From assembly GCA_023653095.1 (NCBI GenBank), contig JAMNXP010000007.1:47290-111289 (forward strand): DNA of 64,000 bases, read 5' to 3'. Shown here in pieces: positions 52,224 through 61,194 of the stretch. The first letter of the stretch is position 1, and each line of letters opens with the position of its first letter. The notes under the pieces are model-generated. The model did not search any database and was not told the DNA's origin. It was given only the letters and a program-made list of their open reading frames with translations. The DNA comes from Bacteroidia bacterium (GTDB taxonomy: Bacteria; Bacteroidota; Bacteroidia; NS11-12g; UBA955). The translations under genes and the position numbers were made by a program.

Positions 52224-53420
52224 ATGAAGATCAAATGGTCCTTTTTAATTTTGACACTGCTTTTCGCTGGAACGAATTTAATTGGGCAACAGGAAAAAGT
52301 CCCCCAAAATCAACACCAAATCAAACCAATTTCGGCTATTACCCTGAAGGATAGATCAAAGATTGCGAGTCATAGGCAACATCCAATTATATTGAGCAAC
52401 GATAGTCAGGGCATCTTTTATTTGAATTATGTTGCTGGTGATACGTTGATGTTTAAGAGAAATACGGATACCACCTCTCTGAATTATTTTTTGGTTCTGA
52501 AGGATTTTGATTTAAGCGGTGGACTTCAACATTGCATCATTAAGACTAAAGATAGAATATTTCTACTGAATAGGCTCAAAAATTCCATTCAATACTATGA
52601 CTGTAAAGACAATGGAGTTGCAACTGAATTCATCAAATTAACGGTTCAAAAAGTGGAATTGGACCCAAATGAAAGATTCTTGAGAATTGAAAAAGACCGA
52701 CTCAATGTTTACCTCGTTTCTTATGATTTCAAAAAAAGGTGTCAAAAGTTCTACCTGCTCAATACAGAAAACAAGGATTTGGAATTGCTTTATTCGGTGT
52801 ACAATCCTTTTCTGGAAATATTCTTTTCCATGGCTAATGTGTCAAATTATTCGTTTTACAACAACAAACTGGCGTTGACCGACTTTTACACGGGAAATTC
52901 CCTGATCATTGATTTGTCAAATTCTCAAGTTGTTGATAGTGTTCAATTTCCAGGCGTTCTTAACGAAAATACACCAACATTTGAGAAATATTACAAGTTA
53001 TCTAAAAGGTATAATAAACGCTCCTCTTGGGCCAATTATGATTCTTTAATGAATTTGGCATTTCAATATAACCATACAATAAATTCATTTTTTTTGAATG
53101 ATAGTACCTTGTTGATTACAGCTAGATTTATAGATCCAAATTCAGCACCTTATAACCTGATTGGTATTCATATACCTACTGAAAAGTCCATTTTTAAACA
53201 ACGGAGAATTAATAAAATGGAAGCTTCGGAAATTGTCCAACTTTCAAACATGCCCATATATCTTGGATTTGAAGAATCAAATTACTTGGGTGATGGTGTT
53301 ATTAGTGTATACAAGGAATTGCCGGAATTAAATAAATACAATTTAAGAGACTTTCTTAACAAAATGGAGCAACAGGGCGCCCCTAAAATCGGAACTTTTG
53401 TGTTTTATAAAATGCAATAG
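52224..53420 (+). CDS. Exported protein, unknown function
   Basis: 398 residues from ATG 52224 (MKIKWSFLILTLLFAGTNLIG), a clean signal peptide; the frame opens three codons earlier at TTG. The mature part is beta-rich with repeated 'NDSQGIFYLNYV', 'DRIFLLNRLKNSIQYYDC', 'NNKLALTDFYTGNSLIIDL' units, suggesting a beta-propeller of the 6-bladed or Kelch-like kind. No sorting tail is seen, so it is probably periplasmic or lipid-free surface protein. Unknown family. Confidence 0.7.
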   Translation: MKIKWSFLILTLLFAGTNLIGQQEKVPQNQHQIKPISAITLKDRSKIASHRQHPIILSNDSQGIFYLNYVAGDTLMFKRNTDTTSLNYFLVLKDFDLSGGLQHCIIKTKDRIFLLNRLKNSIQYYDCKDNGVATEFIKLTVQKVELDPNERFLRIEKDRLNVYLVSYDFKKRCQKFYLLNTENKDLELLYSVYNPFLEIFFSMANVSNYSFYNNKLALTDFYTGNSLIIDLSNSQVVDSVQFPGVLNENTPTFEKYYKLSKRYNKRSSWANYDSLMNLAFQYNHTINSFFLNDSTLLITARFIDPNSAPYNLIGIHIPTEKSIFKQRRINKMEASEIVQLSNMPIYLGFEESNYLGDGVISVYKELPELNKYNLRDFLNKMEQQGAPKIGTFVFYKMQ

Positions 53421-53429
53421 TCCCCCCAA

Positions 53430-53483
53430 AATTCAGCCAAAGACCAAAGCCCAACCCCCAAAGACCAAAGACCAAAGACCAAT
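53430..53483. repeat. Heptamer tandem repeat (CCAAAGA)
   Basis: About seven units of CCAAAGA and variants lie between the two genes. It belongs to the same class of 7-bp extragenic repeats as 14935-15108 and 39300-39545. Confidence 0.65.
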
Positions 53484-53486
53484 AGC

Positions 53487-54842
53487 TCACCTCATCTTAA
53501 AAACCGGCCGGAAGCCTACCATGGGCATAGCTTCTTCGATGTAGACAAACGCTCTACTTCCTGGCAATAATACCTCGCCAATATCCATAAAACTACCGCC
53601 TTTTACTACCATCATTTCGCCTTCGGTGGTGCTCGTCATTTCGGCAACATTCCCGAAAATATTGTAACAGCTCGCATCGGTGGGCCAATACGAATACACA
53701 GGCATGGGGTAACCGCTTCGGGCTCCCGTGTAGTCCAATAAATACGTTCCTATGATTTCGGGTGAAATTGAGTCCCCATTTCCCCCGGAAGAATCTCCTT
53801 CCAACATCTTTTTCCGATTCAGTTGGTCTTGATATTTTCTTAACTGTTCAGGCGTACTATATCCTACAAGATTGGCGATGTAAACGCCTTTGGAATTGCG
53901 CCAATAGGGGTCAGAAGTGCTTGGTTTATAGCTGGATTTTGAATCTTCACTTTCATAGGATGCGGCTTGAATCCATTCCATTTCGGTAGGAAGAGACACT
54001 ACAATTTCTTTCCCCGATAGTGCGGTCAATTGGGCACTCAGCCACTGACAATAAGCCATGGCTTGTGATTGCCTCAAATTACAGATGGGATAACTGCTGT
54101 ATGCCTTATGACACAAGTAATACAGGGCCATGGGATCACCCCAACTATGCAAGGTTAAGTTCACACTCCATCCCGAAGAATATGGGAAAATCCGAACGCC
54201 GTTGTAAGTGATTTTGCTCAGGTCAAGCAATTCATGCAAAAGATGTTCTTTTTGGGTGATGGAATCTTTGACTTGCTGAATCAAAACGCTTCCCAACGTG
54301 GTACCCGTATTTAATTTTGTCACCAACACACCGGGTTTGAGGAAATGTCTGGTCAGTGAATTCAAAAAACTGTCTGTAAAATTGCCGCGTTTGTCCATGA
54401 ATGTCAATTGCGGATTCAGAACTCTCATTTTTGCCAAAAACACATCGGTGACAAAGTCTAAATATTCTTGATTTCCCACTTCGTGATTGAAAATGCAGAC
54501 GCATTTCGATGCCGGATAAGGCTTCAGTGGCTTTATATCTTTGGGGACATTGGATTTGATGATTCTTTTGCCTTCATTGGGACCTTTCCAGACCACGGGA
54601 AACCCTTGCAGCCAGGTGTATGAATATCCTCCGGTGTGCTGAATCAGTCCACCTGCAGGGGCATAGCCCAAGTTGAGTTCCATCCACTCTTCAAGGTTTT
54701 TTTGTTGCAACCGGGGATTGGTTTGCGCTTGAATTTTGCGTTCTCGGGTCTCAAATCCGCCATCCACGGGATCGTATTTTTGAGCATTCAATGTATTGGC
54801 AAAGAACCCCATCAATGGCAAAGCCAGTAAGCGTAATTTCAT
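53487..54842 (-). CDS. Formylglycine-generating-enzyme/SUMF1-like protein (GldJ/GldK type)
   Basis: 451 residues from ATG 54842 (MKLRLLALPLMGFFANTLNAQ), a signal peptide. The SUMF1 fold marks are 'NHEVGNQEYLDFV' near 115, 'YPICNLRQSQAMAYCQWLS' near 245, 'LPTEMEWIQAASYE' near 280, 'NIFGNVAEM' near 410 and 'VVKGGSF' near 425. Catalytic cysteines are not clearly conserved. In Bacteroidota such proteins (GldJ/GldK family) belong to the gliding/T9SS apparatus or related outer surface complexes. No gld neighbours are here, so this is a family-level assignment. Confidence 0.75.
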   Translation of the reverse strand: MKLRLLALPLMGFFANTLNAQKYDPVDGGFETRERKIQAQTNPRLQQKNLEEWMELNLGYAPAGGLIQHTGGYSYTWLQGFPVVWKGPNEGKRIIKSNVPKDIKPLKPYPASKCVCIFNHEVGNQEYLDFVTDVFLAKMRVLNPQLTFMDKRGNFTDSFLNSLTRHFLKPGVLVTKLNTGTTLGSVLIQQVKDSITQKEHLLHELLDLSKITYNGVRIFPYSSGWSVNLTLHSWGDPMALYYLCHKAYSSYPICNLRQSQAMAYCQWLSAQLTALSGKEIVVSLPTEMEWIQAASYESEDSKSSYKPSTSDPYWRNSKGVYIANLVGYSTPEQLRKYQDQLNRKKMLEGDSSGGNGDSISPEIIGTYLLDYTGARSGYPMPVYSYWPTDASCYNIFGNVAEMTSTTEGEMMVVKGGSFMDIGEVLLPGSRAFVYIEEAMPMVGFRPVFKMR

Positions 54843-54924
54843 CGTTGCTTTTAACAACGGATTCTTGAAATAATTATTACAACTCTTTAAACTAAATACA
54901 GATTCCCATCAACCAAAAAAATGA

Positions 54925-54932
54925 TACTTTTG
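54925..54932 (+). promoter_or_regulatory. -7 box TACTTTTG for 54937 gene
   Basis: The Bacteroidota -7 consensus ends 4 nt before the ATG at 54937, predicting a leaderless transcript. Confidence 0.5.
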
Positions 54933-54936
54933 AAAG

Positions 54937-57837
54937 ATGAAAGTGGCGGCAAATTGGAAACTCTATAAATATTCTCTCGTTTTTATAATTAATTCACTTG
55001 CGGTGGAGTCATTCGCTAAACTGAAAACTCCCGTCATTTTTAAACCCGTAAATAACACAACCAATGCCCCAACGGGTTTGCAACTCGAAGTAGAAACTGA
55101 AAGCGTTACAACCTACGCCTTTGAGTACGGTACCGATGCCGCATTGAAAAATGCAAGTCGTGTGGATGTGCCGGTAACCGCCTATTACACCAGACTTTGG
55201 GTCAATAAGCTCAGGCGTAATACCAAATATTATTGGCGGGTAAAAGCAATCAGTAAAACCGATTCATCCGATTGGACATCCATCAATAATTTCACCACAA
55301 CTGCAGCACTCAAAAGATATTATCCCCAGCAAAACGCCAAAGTAAACTCTTCGTTTTTATACCTCTCTTGGTATCGTGCCGCTGGATACGACAGCTTTGA
55401 ATTACAGATAGATACCAGCTCCCGATTTAACTCTAAAGACATCCGGAAAATCATCGTTCCCGATACCTTTAAATCGTTTTACCTCGAATACACCCAAAAA
55501 AATTTAACCTACGGTGGAACCTATTATTGGCGGGTTCGAGGAATGCCTGAAACTTCGCCAGTATGGACTGATACAGGGTCTTTCAAAATTTTTGATACCA
55601 TTACTCCAAAATATCCTACAACCGCATTCCTGCAAAATGTAAAAATATCGTTTGAATTTACCGGTGTATATTTTAAGGAAGCATTTCAAGTTCAAATTGA
55701 TACCAGTAAGGCATTTAACTCACCTACACTCATAGATGCCTTTGCTCTAGAAGGCACCAAACAATTTGATGCAGACCCTTTTTCTATAGGAAACTTAAAA
55801 TACGATACCTATTATCACTACCGCGTTAGGGCCATCAATGAAAACGATTCTTCCCCTTGGTCGTATAGCGCATTCAAGACCAAAGGATTCAACAATGATT
55901 TTGTAATTGCCGAAAATTATGCAGATCCCATGGTTTCCATCGAAGTTCGGACGAAGATAGAAGGCACTGAATCCTACGAAATACAACTCGATACCTCAAC
56001 CCAATTTAATAGTCCCGAGAAACAAGTATTCTTCAGTAAGTCGGGAATTGATACGGCCTATGATCTGTTTTTTGGGAAAATCTATTATGCCCGGGCGAGA
56101 CCGGTTCACGCTAAGGATTCTGGCTCTTGGACGCGCACCAGGATCATCAACATCTTGAAATTTCCCAATACCCAATATCCTTATACGTCTTCCATTGTTC
56201 AAATAACCGATAGTATTCAGTTTGCAACACGCAAGGGCATGGACGGATTTCAAATACAGGTAAATGATCAAAATCAATTTGATTCGAAGTTGTTTTTAGA
56301 TACGGTCATTACCAATTTTAAGGCCCTCAGTTCGCACAACATCAAAGGACTTAGATTCAAGTTTAATACTACATATTTTTGGCGCATTCGTGCTTGGCAT
56401 GATCGCGATACCTCTGTCTGGAGCACGCCAACCTATTTTAATACGGTGAAAGCGCCCACACTTTTGAAACCCTTTAATTCCAACTTCTTAGGAACGGGTG
56501 CGAAAACTACCTTCACTTGGTCACCTCTTAAGGGAGGCGTGAAATACCGATTTCTGTTGGATACGAGCATGAATTTCAATTCTTCGGAGTTGTTGGACAC
56601 GGTTGTAAATAGCACTGAATTCGTGAAATTCAATATGCTTTTTAGACCTCTATATTATTGGAAAGTTCAGGCTTTCACCCAAAATGATACCAGTGAGTGG
56701 AGCGAAACTTGGAAATGTAAAGTGTTGCCCGTAAAGTTAAATATCCCCAGAAATAACCTAACCAATGTTTCACTAAACAGTCTAGATTGGAATAGCATTG
56801 AGGGTACTACTGGTTACATTTTAGAGTTAGATACCTTGAGTACCTTTCTAAAACCATTTAGAGTGCAAGACACTCAAACCAATTCGTTTTTTCATTATTT
56901 CAATCAAATTCCTGACATTGTTGGATTCAATACCAAGTGCTATTGGAGGGTGAAACTGTTCCATGAAACCGATACCAGCGATTGGAGCGATGTGTGGAAT
57001 TTTACCACCAAACCTAGAATGGCTCCCACACTTACAAGTCCTCTAAATCAAGCCGAAAACCAAAAGATTTTCAATCAACTCAAGTGGCAAGCGTATTCGG
57101 GAGCATCGAGCTACGCCGTTCATTATGGTGATAAGGCCGATTTTAGCAATGCGGTTAAAACCACGTCCACCGGAACCACGTTGAATGTTACTTTGAAACC
57201 CAATACGCAGTATTACTGGCGTGTTCGTGGTCGCAATTCATCTGGTGCGGAATTTTATGATTTTAGCGAAGTTTGGACCTTCACTACAGACTCAGGAATT
57301 CCCGCGCCCACACTAATTTCACCGGCAAACAACGCATTGAATCAAACGTTAAATGTCTCTTTTTCTTGGGGGAAATTTACTCCCTCAACTCAATATAGGA
57401 TTGAGATTTCCAAGGATCCCAGTTTTAACAGCGGCGTGGTAATCAAAAATACGACCACAAATACTGCCTCATTTACTCATTTAGTTGGTAATACAACGTA
57501 TTACTGGCATGTAAAAACCTACAACGGAACAGCGGAAAGTGAATGGAGTCAAGCTTGGAAATTTACCACCGAAAAGGTGAATTCAACGGAACTGATAGTG
57601 CAAGATGAGTTGAGGTTATATCCAAATCCGAGCAACGGACAAATTCATTTGACCAGCAAGTCGGGTAGGGCAGAAATTTTGAGTATCACAGATATGCAAG
57701 GCCGAGAAGTACAACGCCTTCCTTCGGGTGAAAATCCAGTTGTTTATGCTGATTTAACGTCGCTTTCACCGGGTATGTATCAGGTTCTGATAAAAACTCC
57801 AAACGGAATGGTTACCATGAAAATGGTAAAGGAGTAG
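54937..57837 (+). CDS. Large secreted fibronectin type III-repeat protein with T9SS type A tail
   Basis: 966 residues. Signal peptide at the start (KYSLVFIINSLAVESFA). About nine ~95-residue FN3-like units follow, marked by 'NTKYYWRVKAISKTDSSDW', 'GTYYWRVRGMPE', 'TYYHYRVRAINENDSSPW', 'TTYFWRIRAWHDRDTSVW', 'TQYYWRVRGRNSSG', 'TTYYWHVKTYNG'. The last ~75 residues ('LRLYPNPSNGQIHLTSK...SLSPGMYQVLIKT') are a T9SS type A domain. It is a surface adhesin-like or matrix protein. DNA repeats between units could recombine. Confidence 0.88.
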   Translation: MKVAANWKLYKYSLVFIINSLAVESFAKLKTPVIFKPVNNTTNAPTGLQLEVETESVTTYAFEYGTDAALKNASRVDVPVTAYYTRLWVNKLRRNTKYYWRVKAISKTDSSDWTSINNFTTTAALKRYYPQQNAKVNSSFLYLSWYRAAGYDSFELQIDTSSRFNSKDIRKIIVPDTFKSFYLEYTQKNLTYGGTYYWRVRGMPETSPVWTDTGSFKIFDTITPKYPTTAFLQNVKISFEFTGVYFKEAFQVQIDTSKAFNSPTLIDAFALEGTKQFDADPFSIGNLKYDTYYHYRVRAINENDSSPWSYSAFKTKGFNNDFVIAENYADPMVSIEVRTKIEGTESYEIQLDTSTQFNSPEKQVFFSKSGIDTAYDLFFGKIYYARARPVHAKDSGSWTRTRIINILKFPNTQYPYTSSIVQITDSIQFATRKGMDGFQIQVNDQNQFDSKLFLDTVITNFKALSSHNIKGLRFKFNTTYFWRIRAWHDRDTSVWSTPTYFNTVKAPTLLKPFNSNFLGTGAKTTFTWSPLKGGVKYRFLLDTSMNFNSSELLDTVVNSTEFVKFNMLFRPLYYWKVQAFTQNDTSEWSETWKCKVLPVKLNIPRNNLTNVSLNSLDWNSIEGTTGYILELDTLSTFLKPFRVQDTQTNSFFHYFNQIPDIVGFNTKCYWRVKLFHETDTSDWSDVWNFTTKPRMAPTLTSPLNQAENQKIFNQLKWQAYSGASSYAVHYGDKADFSNAVKTTSTGTTLNVTLKPNTQYYWRVRGRNSSGAEFYDFSEVWTFTTDSGIPAPTLISPANNALNQTLNVSFSWGKFTPSTQYRIEISKDPSFNSGVVIKNTTTNTASFTHLVGNTTYYWHVKTYNGTAESEWSQAWKFTTEKVNSTELIVQDELRLYPNPSNGQIHLTSKSGRAEILSITDMQGREVQRLPSGENPVVYADLTSLSPGMYQVLIKTPNGMVTMKMVKE

Positions 57838-57865
57838 AGGCCTTTTTATCATTGATTTTTTTTCT

Positions 57866-58246
57866 ATGTCCGCCCTCGCACAAACCTTGATTCACTACTC
57901 GCTACATTTGGGTTTTCCGCTGCTTATTGCGTTTGTTTTTTTTCGGGGGACATGGAAGCGCGCCTACCTCATATTTCTGCTCACCATGTTGGTTGATTTA
58001 GATCATTTAATCGCCAATCCCATCTTTCAAGCAGACCGTTGCAGCATCAATTTCCACCCTTTACACACCTTTTATGCCATGTTGGGATATGTTGTGTTGT
58101 TATTTTTTCGGGGGACATATAGACTGTTAGGAGTGGGCTTGTTGTTCCACATGCTGACTGATTTCATAGATTGCCTTTGCACATTCTCTCGTTGCGCAGA
58201 ATGCCTCCAAGATTCCCCGATTTATGGGTTCTTGACGAATCTATAA
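57866..58246 (+). CDS. DUF6122 family membrane protein
   Basis: 126 residues with four hydrophobic helices. It carries 'VDLDHLIANPIF' and 'NFHPLHTFYA', a histidine/aspartate pattern like membrane-bound metal-dependent hydrolases of the YdjM type, and 'FHMLTDFIDC' near 90. Two 'FFRGT' boxes come from copies of TTTTCGGGGGACAT inside the coding frame. Substrate and function unknown. Confidence 0.75.
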   Translation: MSALAQTLIHYSLHLGFPLLIAFVFFRGTWKRAYLIFLLTMLVDLDHLIANPIFQADRCSINFHPLHTFYAMLGYVVLLFFRGTYRLLGVGLLFHMLTDFIDCLCTFSRCAECLQDSPIYGFLTNL

Positions 58247-58281
58247 TTTGCCACTAAATGGCTTTTGGTGGTAAATTATAG
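58241..58281. terminator. Bidirectional terminator-like hairpin
   Basis: Arms CTATAATTTGCCAC (58241-58254) and GTGGTAAATTATAG (58268-58281) pair with one mismatch and lie between the convergent 57866 and 58298 genes, where a shared terminator is expected. Confidence 0.6.
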
Positions 58282-58297
58282 GTTTTCAAAAAATAAC

Positions 58298-59587
58298 CTA
58301 TCTCCGTTTTTTGTATCCTCCACCGCGGTTGCCACCCTCTGGTTTTGAGCCGGTTGGCTTGCTTGAACGGCCTTGGGGTTGACGTTGGGGTTGACGCTGA
58401 CCTTGACCTTGTTTGGCGGGAATTCTGTTCTCTGGCACTGCCCATTCAGCGTTTGCCGCTTCTGCAAAGGGGTGATCTTCCATGAGGGGAATGTTGAGGT
58501 TGATCAATTTTTCAATGTCCTTGAGGTAGGCGCGTTCGTCTGCAGCACAGAAGGAAATAGACGCTCCCGAAGCGTCGGCGCGGCCAGTTCTACCAATTCG
58601 ATGTACATAGGTTTCGGCGATGTTTGGAAGCTCATAGTTGATGACGTATTCCAGTCCCGAAATATCAATGCCACGGGCGGCAATATCCGTGGCAATGAGC
58701 ACCTTGAGGCTACCGTCTTTAAAGGAGTTGAGCGCATTTTGACGTGCATTTTGGCTCTTGTTTCCGTGGATGGCAGCCGCTTTCACTCCCTTCTGAGTGA
58801 GGATGCGCACCACTTTGTCGCAACCGTGTTTGGTACGACCAAAGACCAATACCGATCCCTCCATATCCTTGAGCAATTCAAGAAGAAGTGTGGGTTTGTC
58901 GTTTTTGGCAACGTAGTATACCGCTTGCGTAACGCGTTCGGCAGTGGGCTTTTCCACAGCAATGCGCACCTGCTTATAGTTGGACTTTAAAATTTGAGAA
59001 CTCAGTTCAACAATGACCTTGGGCATGGTTGCACTGAAAAAGAGGCTCTGTCTTTTCTGAGGGATGATTTTAAGGAGCTTGCGGATGTCGTGAATGAAGC
59101 CCATATCCAGCATCTGATCTGCTTCGTCCAAGACGAAGTGGGTGAGTTGTCGCAGGTCTATAAATCCCTGATTGTGAAGGTCTAGCAATCGGCCGGGTGT
59201 TGCCACCAGGTAGTCCACGCCATTTTTCAGCTGTTCCACTTGGGGATTTTGTCCCACACCACCAAAAATCACGGCGGTGCGCAATCCGGTTCCGGCGCTG
59301 TAGCGCTTGGCATTTTCAGCTACCTGCAAGGCCAGTTCACGGGTGGGAGTAACCACCAACGCTCTAATTTCGCGGCGCTTGGGCGTAGGGTCATTCAGCA
59401 GGTGTTGTATGATGGGGATGGTGAATGCGGCGGTTTTTCCGGTGCCGGTTTGAGCGGTTCCGAGGAGGTCATATCCATCCAGAAGCACAGGAATGCTCTG
59501 CTGTTGAATGGGGGTGGGGGTGGTGTAACCTTGGTTTTTTAGGGCGGTTAGGATTCGAGAATCAATTCCTAATGAATCAAATGTCAT
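58298..59587 (-). CDS. DEAD-box RNA helicase (RhlE/CsdA-like)
   Basis: 429 residues. Q motif 'FDSLGIDSRILTALKNQGYTTPTPIQQQSIP' at the start, Walker A 'AQTGTGKTAA' near 45, 'TPTRELA' near 87, 'DEAD' near 153, 'SAT' near 185, and 'HRIGRTGRA' near 330. The C-terminal ~45 residues are Gly/Arg/Pro-rich ('GQGQRQPQRQPQGRSSKPTG'), an RNA-binding tail. Acts in ribosome assembly or cold adaptation. It has its own promoter (TATCTTTG at 59624-59631) with a ~30-nt leader. It is a housekeeping gene. Confidence 0.93.
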   Translation of the reverse strand: MTFDSLGIDSRILTALKNQGYTTPTPIQQQSIPVLLDGYDLLGTAQTGTGKTAAFTIPIIQHLLNDPTPKRREIRALVVTPTRELALQVAENAKRYSAGTGLRTAVIFGGVGQNPQVEQLKNGVDYLVATPGRLLDLHNQGFIDLRQLTHFVLDEADQMLDMGFIHDIRKLLKIIPQKRQSLFFSATMPKVIVELSSQILKSNYKQVRIAVEKPTAERVTQAVYYVAKNDKPTLLLELLKDMEGSVLVFGRTKHGCDKVVRILTQKGVKAAAIHGNKSQNARQNALNSFKDGSLKVLIATDIAARGIDISGLEYVINYELPNIAETYVHRIGRTGRADASGASISFCAADERAYLKDIEKLINLNIPLMEDHPFAEAANAEWAVPENRIPAKQGQGQRQPQRQPQGRSSKPTGSKPEGGNRGGGYKKRR

Positions 59588-59623
59588 AGAGATAATTTAG
59601 TCGCATTCTTAAGAACGCTGCCG

Positions 59624-59631
59624 CAAAGATA
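59624..59631 (-). promoter_or_regulatory. -7 box TATCTTTG for the DEAD-box gene
   Basis: Matches TAnnTTTG on the minus strand, 36 nt upstream of the ATG at 59587, with a TTCTTAAGAA palindrome in the leader. Confidence 0.5.
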
Positions 59632-59718
59632 CGTTATTCGCGGGTGACCGAGGATTGTCTCTAAAAGCAACAACACTTTTATTAAGCCGTCCATTGCCAT
59701 TTAAAAAACAATTACTTT

Positions 59719-59905
59719 TAAAATCCCAAGATCTTATAAAGATGCTCATACTGTTCTTTATGCTTATTGGGTTCTTTCAATTTAAGCTTTTGTAAGTTTT
59801 GTAACTTCCATTGAACGGCCGGAAACATTTGAAAATCATAAATGCCCCATTCTGGTGTAAGATTTTTAAAGCTCAACAAAAAATTCCTATCCGTTTCTGT
59901 AAGGT
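59719..59905 (-). pseudogene. C-terminal stub of an AbiEii toxin gene
   Basis: The frame reads 'NLTETDRNFLLSFKNLTPEWGIYDFQMFPAVQWKLQNLQKLKL...EHLYKILGF' then stop, the end of an AbiEii toxin. The nucleotidyltransferase core (GGTxLxK, DID) is missing. It lies right after the AbiEi gene, where the toxin gene should start. Confidence 0.7.
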
Positions 59906-59911
59906 TGTTTT

Positions 59912-60691
59912 TTATAGGCTATTTCCATATTTTTCTAGTTCTTTTGGAACAGTTATTTTATACTTACCTACATAAACACCATTTTTTACGAGACTTCTGT
60001 TTCCATTACCAAAATCAACTTTTGTCAAATCCAAATGTTTCGCCCATTCATGCCCAGCTTTCTCAGCCATATACATGAATAGTCGCTTTACCTTCAAGGA
60101 TTGACATTTTTCAAGCAATATCTGAACAGATTGTGGTCTCATATTGTTAAGTCCCTCCATGATTTCGTAACACTCCATGAGTTCCTGTTTTTGCGGAGCA
60201 AGGTATAAACACTCCATTATTGCCCTTGCTGGCGAAGATACTTTTATAGAGAAATTTTTTAACTCAACATCAGTCAAGCCAAGATCTGATGGTAAAAAAG
60301 ATGTGGGATGATATTCAATTTTCTTTCCCCAATCATGCTTTTGAAACCAAAGTGGAAGTCGTTCCTTTGATTCTCCGAACAAGACAATTTTATTCGCTGA
60401 CAATTCGAGATAATGCGTTTTGCCTTGCAATGATAAAGCTGTCCGGCCAGCAGGATGTATCGTTGAATTAGCCTGTTTTTGAAGTGCGTATATAGCCCCA
60501 TCATAACCAACTTTGTCGCCAGTACGAACCATTGCACCAGCTCCGATAGACTCAAGCCAGCGACTTGCTCTATATCGTTCTTGTAAACCAAAACTATATC
60601 CCATCTGGACAAGCCATGCTGAAAGCAGTACAACTCCACTGGGTTGAGTGGTAAGCAGGGTGTTTATTTTTGTTCTTTTTTCTATACTCAT
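59912..60691 (-). CDS. AbiEi-type antitoxin, orphan
   Basis: 259 residues. The N-terminal ~70 residues hold a winged helix ('QPSGVVLLSAWLVQMGYSFGLQERYRASRWLESIGAGAMVRTGD'), then the AbiEi body ('IHPAGRTALSLQGKTHYLELSANKIVLFGESKERLPLWF' and 'SSPARAIMECLYLAP'). It belongs to a different AbiEi subfamily from the 20023 antitoxin. The toxin partner is reduced to a stub. A promoter with -7 box TACTTTTG (60718-60725) precedes it and a AAATATACTT/AAGTATATTT palindrome further up may be its operator. Confidence 0.83.
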   Translation of the reverse strand: MSIEKRTKINTLLTTQPSGVVLLSAWLVQMGYSFGLQERYRASRWLESIGAGAMVRTGDKVGYDGAIYALQKQANSTIHPAGRTALSLQGKTHYLELSANKIVLFGESKERLPLWFQKHDWGKKIEYHPTSFLPSDLGLTDVELKNFSIKVSSPARAIMECLYLAPQKQELMECYEIMEGLNNMRPQSVQILLEKCQSLKVKRLFMYMAEKAGHEWAKHLDLTKVDFGNGNRSLVKNGVYVGKYKITVPKELEKYGNSL

Positions 60692-60717
60692 AGTGTATTT
60701 TTAGCACTATTTTCAAA

Positions 60718-60775
60718 CAAAAGTACTTTAATAGTTTGAAATTATGCAAAAAAATATACTTGAAGTATATTTTTA
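60718..60775 (-). promoter_or_regulatory. Promoter and palindrome for the AbiEi gene
   Basis: -7 box TACTTTTG (minus strand, 60718-60725). Upstream AAATATACTT and AAGTATATTT are inverted copies near 60755-60775, possible AbiEi operator. Confidence 0.45.
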
Positions 60776-61194
60776 ATATTTTTTATAAACAAAAGATATG
60801 GCTTGGCCAAATAATTCTCAATGCACGAATTTACTCTAGAGTCTAGCCTCTTTTGGTTCTTGTAAAGAATTGGTTAGAAAAAATAAAAACTCCTTTAACT
60901 ACCTGAAATGACTTCGGAACGAATTACATAAGTACTCTAGTTGATTGGGTAAGAAATTTGATTTTTGATGTTAGTGTTACCACCGGCTTAGTGATGCGTA
61001 TGCTTTCACGAGAAGGGTTGTTAACTTCTACTCCGGTTCTGAATGATGAACACCAATGGACCAAAGACAATTTTGACAATATGACCATTTGAAAATCTTC
61101 CAACGAAGAAAGGGACTACTCCCTTCGGTAGAGATGTGGTCGGGAAAAACTGGACTTGAAAAAAGCCAAATTAAACCCGAAATTACACATCCAT
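60776..61194. other. Intergenic with gene debris
   Basis: A stretch near 60978-61091 reads VTTGLVMRMLSREGLLTSTPVLNDEHQWTKDNFDN before a stop, with no start, and looks like the tail of a lost gene that I do not recognise. IS3-type leader sequence begins about 61130. No intact gene. Confidence 0.45.

Noticed and set aside
58373..58990. 205-aa plus-strand protein
   Set aside because: Lies wholly inside the DEAD-box helicase gene on the other strand, whose motifs are unmistakable.
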